A DNA stretch of 64,000 nucleotides from Megascapheus bottae (Eukaryota > Chordata > Mammalia > Rodentia > Geomyidae). Below are positions 55,294-64,000 of the stretch, piece by piece. Within the stretch, counting starts at the first letter, position 1, and every line of letters starts with the position of its first letter. The DNA lies in contig JANJXV010000160.1 of NCBI GenBank assembly GCA_024803745.1, forward strand, positions 1,556,001 to 1,620,000. The letters are read 5' to 3'. The notes beneath the pieces are model-generated. The model was not told the DNA's origin, ran no database searches, and worked only from the letters and a program-made list of their open reading frames with translations. The position numbers were made by a program, and so were the translations under genes.

Positions 55294-55772
55294 AATTCTC
55301 TATTTTTATACAAAATAAACTTTTAATTCAGTAGAAGCTATATTTTAAATTCTGAGTGTAGGTCTCTTTCCTTGATGATGAACATACAGAGGGGTGTTGT
55401 CCCACATGTGAGTTCTTGGCCATGTTATCAGAGGGTAAAGAAACAATTCGATAAGCACTTTATCCTTAAACTATCACATCTAGTGCATTACACACATTTC
55501 CCATGGATGATACTTGCAACCTCCCATGGGTTGGTGGAGACATCATTCCATCTTGAATCTCGGAGCGCTTGTAAAATCTCTCTTGCAGTTAAAGCAACCT
55601 GAATTGGGTTTTCAACTCCCTCCAGGCATCAGATATCGGATATGAAATTGGTATTAACTCAGAACTAGGTTGAAAGTTTCCTTTTGAAACTTTCAAAAGA
55701 GAAGGAGATGCAAACTTGAAAACCCAGGTTTTTTTTTCACTGCCTCACCCTTAAGCAATCCCAACCAGCTGG
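55294..55772. other. Unique sequence, no recognised feature
   Basis: A self-complementary stretch near 55668-55695 reads 'ttgaaagtttccttttgaaa' followed by 'ctttcaaaagag' and can form a small hairpin. Nothing else is recognised. Confidence 0.4.
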
Positions 55773-55774
55773 CT

Positions 55775-55855
55775 AGTGTTCGTTGTCATTTTACAGATGA
55801 GGAAACTGAGGCTCAGGAAGGTAGTTAGTAGAGGAAGCCACAACTTCTACCTCAT
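55775..55855 (-). mobile_element. MIR relic, minus strand
   Basis: 'tgtcattttacagatgagga' followed by 'aactgaggctcaggaagg' is the hallmark MIR core in reverse. Confidence 0.75.
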
Positions 55856-56389
55856 TTTAATTCTAAAAAGGCATGATTTTCTTTTTTACCTTACTGTACC
55901 GGAGTCCATAAACAAACACCACACACCACAAGAAATGTGGAGTTCAGACAATAAGGAAGCGAACCAGAGGTGAAACCAAAGGCTCTCCTCTCTCACTGAC
56001 TTCAACACACTGAACTCTCATGCTCCCTGAACCTTCTGGAGACTCCAGCCCATGCATGACCTCTTCCAGGCCAACTCCTTAACCTGAAGACCGCTCTTGA
56101 GGAATTGTGTGCTTCGTTTTGATGGGGGTACCCTCACTTGGTTCCTGGGGACATGGATGATAAGGAGATACAAATGCACCGATTTCAAATTCCAGCCCTC
56201 CCTCCTCCCCAGATCTCTCACCTTGCTTCACAGATGTTTACAAGATGCTGGACTAGTACAGAGTGGCAAGGGGTGGGGTGTGCCTCACCAGCTGCTGCTC
56301 ACGTAGGACATTTTTTTATTCCATAGAGAAATGCATTTAGGGGGTATATGAAGGGCCCTTCAAGTAATCTACATATACTAAGGGGTATG

Positions 56390-56447
56390 AGTGTGCGTGC
56401 ATGCGTGTGTGTGCGTGCATGCGTGTGTGTGTATACACGAGTGTGTC
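56390..56447. repeat. TG-rich microsatellite with GCATGC steps
   Basis: 'gtgtgcgtgcatgcgtgtgt' repeats about twice and ends with 'gtgtgtatacacgagtgtgt'. Alternating purine-pyrimidine throughout. Confidence 0.92.
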
Positions 56448-56589
56448 ATGGGGGTGGAAACTAATAGCAATAGAACATCTGGAGCCCTCAAAATGGTATT
56501 CTTGTTCTTAGTTATTTATTTGCCTCACAGTTGCTAGCTAGGTACTCAACTGCTGGGGTCATGCGTGCCTCCAGCTCATTCATGTGCTG

Positions 56590-56745
56590 GTTGCTGGTCA
56601 ACATAGGGTCCTACATTAAGTCAGGGGCCTGCCCAAGTTGTGATACTCCACTGTGCACTTGCCTAGGGTCCCTGGCGATGAGAGGAAGTATCATACCCAG
56701 CTACAGTGCTGAATAAGTGAGTGAATGAATGAATGAATCTCTACT
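56590..56745 (+). mobile_element. Probable L2-like 3' end with GAAT tail
   Basis: The 3' end 'gtgctgaataagtgagtgaa' followed by repeated 'tgaa' units (56718-56739) fits the tail of L2. The upstream body is too diverged to align by eye. Confidence 0.4.
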
Positions 56746-56824
56746 GATGCTCAATGAAGGAAAACTGATGGTTTTAAAGCAAACCTAAATGGCTCAAATG
56801 GGGGTGCCAAATGTGTGCCACTGA

Positions 56825-56932
56825 CTGAGATACTCAGGAACTCTTTCCAATCTGGCTGGCCTTTTATAGCAATTTCCTGATCCCCGCCTCTTAAGTAGCT
56901 AAATTTACAGGCATGAGCCATGCCCATCTCAA
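56825..56932 (-). mobile_element. B1-like SINE relic, minus strand
   Basis: 'caatctggctggccttttat', 'cctgatccccgcctcttaag' and 'tagctaaatttacaggcatg' are a diverged 7SL-like monomer in reverse. Confidence 0.6.
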
Positions 56933-57424
56933 AATGGTGTTCTTAGTGTGTGATTGAGCCTAAGAAGACATCCAGGAAATAGCAAGGCTGAGATAATGTG
57001 GGCAGATAAAGGGGTTCAAGCGAGGGTCCCAATTCCCCAAGGCCAGGTACACTTACCAAAATACGATTCCAATAAAGGAGGATATTTGATTCCAACAAAA
57101 AAATTGCCTTTGCTGTTCAGTGAGGTAAAACTGATTCTTTTAAACTGAAGTGGCTAGACGTGGGCTGCATCGTCAGCCCTTTGCCTTTGCCTTTATTCAT
57201 TCATCATTCACTTATTCAGAAACTTTTTTTTCCTGTACGTTAAATCTGTTCCTAGGAATAGAGACAAACTGCTAGCCCTGTAGCCATGTAATGATTTGGA
57301 ATGTTTGCAATGGTTTCAAATTATTTCATTGGGATTTTTATAAGCCAGGGAAGCTGTGTTCCAATGTCTAAAAAAGTAGGCAACAAAATCACATCGCATG
57401 AATTTTAAAAGTTATTCCACCACT

Positions 57425-57595
57425 CATTCACAAAGAGCCTCCATTTCCACATCTGCTAAGCAAGCAAATGAAAATTCCCCAGGGTGGTAGTAAGGATTAA
57501 ATAGTAAACAACAACCATTCAGTGTTAGCAGTGTGCTTAGTTATAATAAGTACTTAACTTTTAGTTATTACTACCCACTAGAATATTCTACCTGA
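57425..57595 (+). mobile_element. MIR relic, plus strand
   Basis: 'agcctccatttccacatctg', 'ggtggtagtaaggattaaat', 'cagtgtgcttagttat' and 'aataagtacttaac' follow the MIR sense 3' half. Confidence 0.6.
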
Positions 57596-57878
57596 ATACA
57601 AGTTGCTTCTCAGCACTTGGTCTAGAGTGACAAATGTTAGTCCTAACTCTCAAATACAAGCTCTTTATTTTCTAATGAGGAGCTTTGCTAAAAGAAAAAA
57701 TAAAATGAAAAGAAATCCCATGGAAGGAAAAGTAACGGTTCTTCATTTAAATCTAGGAAAGCTTGATTAAGTCTCTTATAAGGCAGGAAAACAAAGGGCA
57801 CATGAGGATGAATAAGAATAAACCCAAAATGGCACATATTTTCTCTAGATCTTCATAGATGGATATGAGAAACTGCTA

Positions 57879-58099
57879 AGGACTGAGGCATTTTTATTTA
57901 TTTATTTTTTTATTGTAATTAGTAAAAGGGTTACATGATATTTGCCAGATAGAAGGTGCATTAATTCACATACATTGATACCCTTTCACATGTCTTGGTA
58001 CCCATTTCTCTCCCCCCCCCACACCCCCTACCCGTCTTGGTTTTCCCCCCTTCCCTATCAAATTTCAAATATCCAAATACAAATAGGACTGAGGCATTT
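57879..58099 (-). mobile_element. 5'-truncated L1 3' UTR with 15-base target-site duplication
   Basis: The L1 body (57894-58084) begins with a (TTTA)/T-rich tail complement, then 'attgtaattagtaaaagggt', 'gccagatagaaggtgcatta', 'ccctttcacatgtcttggta', a C-rich tract (58011-58032) and 'aaatttcaaatatccaaat'. Identical flanks 'aggactgaggcattt' at 57879-57893 and 58085-58099 prove the insertion. Only about 190 bases of the element were copied. Confidence 0.97.
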
Positions 58100-58386
58100 A
58101 CACATAGACTAGAGCTTGAGACCCTTAGGGGAGGAACCCTAAGGTGTAACTTCTCTGAACACTATAGACACTTATTGAAATACTATTTAAGGAAATGGAA
58201 ACATGTTGTTGATATTGGTAGTGGTGGTACTGGTATTTGATTTTACTTTCATTTTTTTCTGGGGGGAGTAGAGAGGGATTGTAAAAAGGGAGAGAGAGAG
58301 AATGAGCAAATCCAACTATACTATTCAGTATACACTATGCGGAAAATGACCTATGAACTAGTGGGTGGGGATGGCAGGGGGAAACT

Positions 58387-58527
58387 GAGGAAAGGGGAGG
58401 AAAGGGAAGGGAAGGGAAGGGAAGGGAAGGGAAGAGAAGGGAAGGGAAGGGAAAGGAAGGGAAAGGAAAGGAAAGGAAAGGAAAGGAAAGGAAAGGAAAG
58501 GAAAGGAAAGGAAAGGAAAGGAAAGGG
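58387..58527. repeat. Pure purine tract: (GGGAA)n then (GGAAA)n pentamers
   Basis: 141 bases without a pyrimidine. The 5' part is GGGAA/GGAAG pentamers and the 3' part GGAAA pentamers, with the switch near 58450-58465. Lys-Gly and Phe-Pro-Leu open frames on both strands are artefacts. Confidence 0.97.
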
Positions 58528-58702
58528 CTGAGAATGTGGCCTGGTGGTAGAGTGCTGGCCTAACATGCACGAAACCCTGGGTTTGATAACTCAGTACCAC
58601 ATCAACGGAAAAAGCCAGATGTTACTTTGTGGCTGCAGTGGTAACCTTGAGCACAAAGAGTCTCAAGGCCCAGGTCCTGAGTTCAAACCCAAGGACAGTC
58701 CC
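58528..58702 (+). mobile_element. Dimeric ID-like/Geo SINE, plus strand
   Basis: The left monomer is 'gagaatgtggcctggtggta', 'gcacgaaaccctgggtttga' and 'actcagtaccacatcaac'. The right monomer is 'aaagccagatgttactttgt', 'ggctgcagtggtaacct', 'ggcccaggtcctgagttcaa' and 'acccaaggacag'. It starts exactly where the purine tract ends. Confidence 0.85.
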
Positions 58703-58824
58703 ACAACTACTACTTGGCCACCGGGGTTAAGTTTTGAACACCACCTGACTCCAGAGTTTTGTGTTCCACCCTGGGCACCAATTCTTCGAATCTTAATTAA
58801 ATGGTTGTAAATCTGTCAGGGAAG

Positions 58825-58915
58825 CAAATCACGTGGCCTTCGGCACAATGCCGAAACGACACCTGACACATAGTAGATGTCTAAGACACAATGAATGAGT
58901 GAATGAATGAAATAC
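58825..58915 (+). mobile_element. L2-like 3' end
   Basis: 'cacctgacacatagtagatg' and 'tctaagacacaatgaatgag' followed by 'tgaatgaatga' match the L2 3' end and its TGAA tail. Confidence 0.55.
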
Positions 58916-59194
58916 AGACTCCACGAGTACTTCTTCCTCCTCCTCTACGACCTCTAAGGAAGTAGTGAGGCTTGGATTCTCATGCCTTCTCTTTGAATCT
59001 GAATTTTCTTTTGTTCTTTGCATCCAATCTGTCCAAATGACATGCAAGCGTGGCTCCGTCCGTGAAGAATTCAGATCCTTAGATTTTAAAACAAACCCTG
59101 TCTCCCCTAAATCACTGCAATGGATTTGCCTGGGAAAGCGTGTGTCAGAGGGGTCCTTTGCCCCCTTTGTGACCGCTACGGCCATGAGAAAGCT

Positions 59195-59330
59195 TCACTG
59201 GTGATTACAGGATATTTGAGCCCTGGGATTATCTGGTGATTAGACTCCTTCTGGTGGCAAAGCTGTCTCCTAACAAGATTAATTTGGGGGCAACAAGAGG
59301 GTAATTATTAATGTATCCGGAAGGCGGCTC
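59195..59330. promoter_or_regulatory. Candidate conserved non-coding element
   Basis: Non-repetitive sequence with GATTA cores ('gggattatctggtgattaga' at 59225-59244), 'aacaagattaatttggggg' and a homeodomain-type 'taattattaat' at 59302-59312. The flanks are also unique. The clustering of homeobox-like cores suggests an enhancer, but conservation and activity are untested. Confidence 0.22.
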
Positions 59331-59400
59331 CAAGCACTGTTTCCCCAATGAGAGCAGATCTTTGTTTATTTATAGCTTCCTCTCAGGAGGAACATGGTAC

Positions 59401-59457
59401 AGGGAGAGGGAGGGAGGGAGGGAGGGAGAGAGGAAGAGACAGAGAGAGAGAGAGAGA
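59401..59457. repeat. (GGGA)n/(GA)n purine tract
   Basis: Five GGGA units followed by GA repeats, with one 'ca' interruption near 59439. Confidence 0.95.
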
Positions 59458-59459
59458 AC

Positions 59460-60420
59460 ACCAGACCAAGGTGCACTCACAGAACTTGGAGGATAATTGA
59501 TTGCTTCAAGTTCAAGGACTTTTGCAGTAAGCAAGAGCCTTTCAGACTCCCAGCATCCTCTGCTCAGGCAGTAGGCCAATGACAAAAGATCCACCATGAG
59601 CCCCCTGCCCGTGTCCCCTCCACCACTGCCTCCTTATGGACTTCCCCACTCTGTCCCCCTATCTCTATCTCCCCCCTCTGCCTCCATCTCTTGGCTCTTG
59701 TTCTGTCTACCACACCATGGCTGGAAAGACTTTGGGAAAAAAAAAACAACAGACACACCATGCATCTCCTCTCCAATGACCAGCTCCCATTGCAATCAGA
59801 ACAAAGCCTGATCCCCAGGAAACCACAAAGCCCTACTGGGCATGGCCCCCAATATTTCCTCAACCTTATCTCCTCTCCCACTGCAACCCACTTCCCTCCT
59901 GCTCTGCCAGACCAGTCACCAGCAGCAACTAAACACAAAGAGCAACGCACACAGCACCCTTTTAAGCACGGCCATCCTTCGTTTGTCCTGCTTTGCTTTC
60001 CCTCTTAACACAGGCTGGCACGCCGAGTGGCTGCCTCTTCTGAGTGTTCTGTACAGGACTTCACAAACTCTCAGTAAGCCAGTCCTGAGCCATTCCTTGT
60101 AGGAGGATTCCCTCCCTGCCCCTGGCTGCAGAATTTTGTTCAGCCAATCAATACATAACCTTGTTTATTGTGTGTTGCTCTTTAAAGACCTTTTATCTAA
60201 TACACTGTGATTCATGAACGTTGAACTGTGGTTGGCAGCCACATAACTCAGGGCTGAACGAAGCTTATCTTGCATTTCAGCACTGTGTCAGGGAAACTTG
60301 AAACAGTAAGCTCATGGACAGAAAACACAGGGAAGGCGAGCATCACAGTCCGGTCACATGTGTCTAAGGGTGGGCAAAGAAAAGGATGAAAGGCGAGTGT
60401 CCGTGACTCCCTCCTGGACT
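59460..60420. other. GC-richer unique sequence
   Basis: C-rich 59600-59700 gives Pro/Ser-rich open frames on the plus strand (59596-59811, 59691-60008, 59842-60102) and one on the minus strand (59564-59950). None is recognised. 60140-60245 has an AT-rich non-repetitive patch ('gccaatcaatacataacctt', 'gtttattgtgtgttgctct') that may be regulatory. Confidence 0.35.
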
Positions 60421-60424
60421 TTGA

Positions 60425-60650
60425 GAAGCTTAGGAGGCTGAGATCTGAGGTTCCACGTTCAAATCCAGCCTGGGCAGACAAATCCAAGAAAGTCTTTTCT
60501 CCAAATAAGCAATAAAAAGTTGCAGTTAGGGGCACAGCTGAAGTAGTTGAGCACCAACCCTGAGCCTCCTCCATCCACCAAAAACCAGCAAACAAACCTT
60601 GGAGAGAATGTGTGACTGAGTTCAAGCTCTAATACTGGCATCAAAGAACA
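60425..60650 (+). mobile_element. 7SL-like + right-monomer SINE, diverged
   Basis: 'gcttaggaggctgagatctg', 'gttcaaatccagcctgggca' and 'gtcttttctccaaataagca' form the left part. The right part 'aggggcacagctgaagtagt' is interrupted by 'ctccatccaccaaaaaccag' before 'gactgagttcaagctc' and 'taatactggca'. Confidence 0.75.
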
Positions 60651-61044
60651 AGACAAGTAACCAAAAAACCATATACTTTTTTAAAAAATACTATGCCTCG
60701 AGATATATGTTTTCATAATTTGTTTCCAAGAGACCATTTTTTTTGGTAAAATGATTGCACACGGTGATCTTATCATTTGTTTTAAATCTACAAATAAAAC
60801 TTTTTAACAACATAAAAACAAATGGACATTCAAGTGTGGAGTAGTAAAACTGGTAGAACATGGAGACTAACGCCTCCCTCTTGATCCTCAGCCCGGCCCA
60901 GCAGAACTACATGCATGTCTGTAAAAGGCTGCAGCAGTGCGTTGGGCATTGATCTGGGTGTTACCAATAACAAGGCAATTCCAAGACAGACATGTCCAAT
61001 ATAGAGTCTGCAAGCTGTGAAAATGGATCTGTATCTCTTATCAT

Positions 61045-61150
61045 CAGTACATGATCTGAGTCCCCCACCAGAATATAAACTCTGAGGGATTATGTTTGCC
61101 ACTATTTCTATTCACTGTTACATCTTCAACTGCTAGAACACAACTCTTAA
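61045..61150 (+). mobile_element. L2-like 3' end
   Basis: 'gaatataaactctgagggat', 'ttctattcactgttacatct' and 'tcaactgctagaacacaac' follow the L2 3' UTR pattern (gaatgtaagctcc, cttgttcact, ccccagtgcctagaac). Confidence 0.5.
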
Positions 61151-61414
61151 CCAATGTTGGCTGCCTTAGGAAGCCTGAGGCTCTGTAGTCCAAACACAGA
61201 CAACACCGAGAACATTTCCATAATTTGTAAATGTGCAGTGAGGCAGCAGGCATACACTGGGGAGGATCTTGAAGAATTGTCAGCCAGGTAAGTGGTGAAT
61301 GTTGTAGGTGAGAAGCAAAAGCTCAGAGAAGGACATGGATGACCCAAGAAGACACACAGTTCAGTTGGAGCCGGAGAAACCTTCCTTTCCTAAGCCATGG
61401 CTCAGGCTTTCCTT

Positions 61415-61535
61415 CTGTTTTTGCTATCGGCCAGCACCTTAGAGATGGAATCTCCCTTATTACTGGGACGTCTCAGGGCATCTGGCTTTGTGGTTCAGAA
61501 CAAAGTGAGCGTTCAATAAATGCTGACAGATCAGA
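61415..61535 (+). mobile_element. Possible MIR/L2 3'-end relic
   Basis: 'cagaacaaagtgagcgttca' followed by 'ataaatgctgacagatc' fits the shared MIR/L2 3' end. The upstream part is not convincing. Confidence 0.35.
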
Positions 61536-62311
61536 TTACAGGAAAGGAAAGGAGAATTCCCAGAAGATCAAAAGGCAGCCTGCACTTTCAGCTAAAGTCA
61601 ATCACACCACCTGGAAGGACTGACTTAATTTTGAAGCGTTAACTCTCACTGGAGAAAAGTTCATGAGGAAGAAAGTAGGACTCTACCTACATGACTTCCA
61701 AGGAATGAAAAAGTAAACTCCAATTGGCTATAAAATGAACAAGAGAATGAGTGTGCGTGTGTGTGCGTGTGTATTTACTGACTTGGACAACAGAAAAGTC
61801 CAGAATTAGGATGGATTTCAAGTGTGGTTTGCTACAGAGAGCCAAAACAGAGTTGAGTTTACTGTTTTGCAGCTCTGTTTCTCTGCAGTTCTCTTATCCA
61901 TGTCTGCACAGTGGTTTCCATCATTGTAGAGTCCCAGAGAAAAGCACTGTACACTCCATGGTCCTCACCAAATATCCAAGATTCACTATGATTGGATGGG
62001 CTTATGTCACTCATCTACCCTTGAACCAATCACCTACACCAGAGAAGGGTTAGAAGCTGTTGATTGGCTGGGCTGAGTCATAGTCCATAAACATAGTGTC
62101 AGATAGAAAGAGGGGTAGGGAAATGACCTCCACAAAATGATCACTCTTTCAGTACACTAAGTAGTTAGGCGAGGCTAAACAGCTTCCAGGGACTCTCAAA
62201 ATAGGAACAGAATTTGAGAAACGGCTAGTTAAAAAAATAATTTTCCCTACCAAACATTATTGTTCCACATCTCTTGCTAAAGTATGGGGATATAGAGTTA
62301 AAAATCTTGAT

Positions 62312-62371
62312 CTTTCTTTCCTTTTTTTCCTTCCTTCCTTCCTTTCCTTTCCTTCCTGTCTCTCTTTTCTC
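62312..62371. repeat. (TTCC)n pyrimidine tract
   Basis: TTCC/TTTCC repeats with one 'g' near 62359. Confidence 0.92.
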
Positions 62372-62373
62372 TA

Positions 62374-64000
62374 TCAATTATAACATAAAAGTATTTTCAG
62401 AATAGTTAAGACTAGACTAGGCAAACTCAAGCCTGTTGCAAAGAAAATATCATCCACGTATATAAAAACTGAAATAAGAGAGAAAAAAAGAAGGCTTGAT
62501 CTATACCCACACAAAAGAAATAAATAGCATTGTTTTGGTGTCGTTTTTCTCCTAACATCCTCTCTTTGAATATCATACATATACAAGAGGAGGAAAAAAA
62601 TCTGCAATGATAAGTGAACTCCTTGGCAGAGTTCTTCTAGTCCTGTAATATCCGACAGGTTCATGAATGCCATGGACGGAACCAACCATTTTCTCCATTC
62701 CCTTCTGCATGTCTTCATTCCACTGAAGACGGCCTCACACCCAGACAGACTTCTAACACTTTCTTGTCCTGCTCTTGTCAGACACTGACTCTGCTGCTGA
62801 GCGTTCTGGCAGAGCAGGCACACTGTGGACAGGAGCCTCTCCTTTTCCCACTGATACCCGCTGCAAAGAAAGCTTTTTATATCACTTCTGAGACACTTGT
62901 TTAAGGTTTGTGCTGAAGTCTGCAAACCAAGCAGACAAGTGCTCAGATTCAGAACTCAGCAATCCCAGCAACGATGAGCTGTGGGGAGTTGGGGATTGTC
63001 GGAACTCATGGGATGTTGGAATCTATGTGGGTTCCATTACATGATGAGGCTTGTTCAGGCAGGGAACCCGAGGGGGCCCCTATGCTGTGTGATGGGATGA
63101 CAGAAAGAAGTGCCTAGCACCAACCCCAGGAATAGACAACATGGTAGATAACAGTGAAGAGTTCTTTTAGAATGTAGCAGCAAGAAAGAGGTGCCGGATA
63201 TGTGTGGTCATTTATTAGTTGTTTTTTTTTTCAAATTCGCTCAAGGAGGGGAAAAAAGTGAGGTGCAGATGGATTGGCTAGTGTATCTGACAAAAATAAA
63301 AAGAGGACTGGTTTGAGGCAGGAATGGATCCAAGGATGAAATTGTGGGTGTGAGCACTGTGTCTCTCCATCTCTTAGATGGAGTGGCCTGGACTTATGTT
63401 CATGTTCCGCACAGGCTTTCTCCAAGTGGAGGGAAATGTTTCGGGTCCCCCGGGGATCCCAGTCACCATTCTTCATTCAGCTTTGTGATATGCAATGCTT
63501 TCTTCTCTAGCAGAAATTCTAGGGAATTGCCAGAGGAGTGCTCTGATTAGCCTGGCTTAAGTAGAAAACCAACTTTTGGAACTAGAGGACTGGGGTGGCA
63601 TGACATGTCAGTCTTGGGGTGCACATCTTCCTTAAGGGTAAGGCCGCCCAATTTAGCACGTAAAAAGTTACAGTGTAAGTATGGATTACACGTGATTCCT
63701 TCTCGGGGAGAAATCTGAAACAGGGTGTCTTATGCTTTCTGAACAGTAACTGGGAAAATCACCAGGTTCCCCTGCCAGGGAAGAGAAGGATTAATTTATA
63801 AAGCGCATACATTGGGTAAACCAAGAAACTATTGTCCTTTGGCTCCGTTTCTCTTGGACTTTTTTTTACCCATGCTGATAAGAACTTACAATTTGATGGG
63901 GAAAACTAGAAACTATGAACCAATGCTTCTCTGCTTAAAAAAAAATAGAAAAAAGCTCCAGAGATTATGAATTTGGTGGGATGTTAATAGTTCTTAAGTA
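62374..64000. other. Unique sequence to window end, no recognised gene
   Basis: It contains the longest open frame in the window that is free of obvious repeats, on the minus strand at 62374-62925 (183 codons). I do not recognise its product. The C-terminal third is hydrophobic and aromatic because of T-rich DNA. No splice or promoter context is evident. Open frame 63231-63476 is also unrecognised. Confidence 0.35.

Noticed and set aside
58337..58600. Lys-Gly-Arg and Phe-Pro-Leu repeat open frames
   Set aside because: Artefacts of the purine pentamer array at 58387-58527.
59564..60102. Overlapping Pro/Ser-rich open frames on both strands
   Set aside because: Driven by C-rich sequence. No consistent frame or recognised motif.

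Overview
This window looks like nuclear DNA from a placental mammal, most likely a rodent of the superfamily Geomyoidea (kangaroo rats, pocket mice, pocket gophers). The evidence is the repeat content. There are many copies of a dimeric SINE whose left half is ID-like (tRNA-Ala type) and whose right half matches what I recall as the Geo monomer. There are companion SINEs with a 7SL/B1-like left half joined to the same right half, several 5'-truncated copies of one LINE-1 3' UTR subfamily, and older MIR, L2, MaLR and L1 relics. No database search was possible, so family names rest on recalled consensus sequences and the species is not resolved.

I find no protein-coding gene, exon, tRNA, rRNA or recognisable ncRNA gene. 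Open frames are short. The longer ones lie in microsatellites or retroelements, or are unrecognised and look like chance. The window reads as intergenic or intronic gene-desert sequence.

Layout. Positions 1-22,000 are AT-rich and hold most of the L1 3' ends (1-411, 1439-2086, 4782-5030, 15468-15790, 17021-17082, 17646-17882), a MaLR-like LTR (905-1420) and few SINEs. From about 23,000 the sequence becomes visibly GC-richer, with dense SINEs, long polypurine/polypyrimidine tracts (24308-24433, 32439-32661, 58387-58527), CA/TG microsatellites and scattered MIR/L2 relics. From about 40 kb there are non-repetitive patches (for example 40385-40740, 43195-43925, 49775-49985, 51105-51250, 59195-59330) that look like candidate conserved non-coding or enhancer elements. 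This is a weak, look-based call.

The clearest structure is retrotransposition history. Several insertions have readable target-site duplications. A SINE sits inside the duplication made by an L1 (17629-18095). A doubly nested SINE cluster lies at 44391-45008. I found no convincing undescribed genetic system. The most useful observations are the nested insertions, the modular SINE architecture, the link between SINE tails and CA microsatellites, and the candidate regulatory patches.
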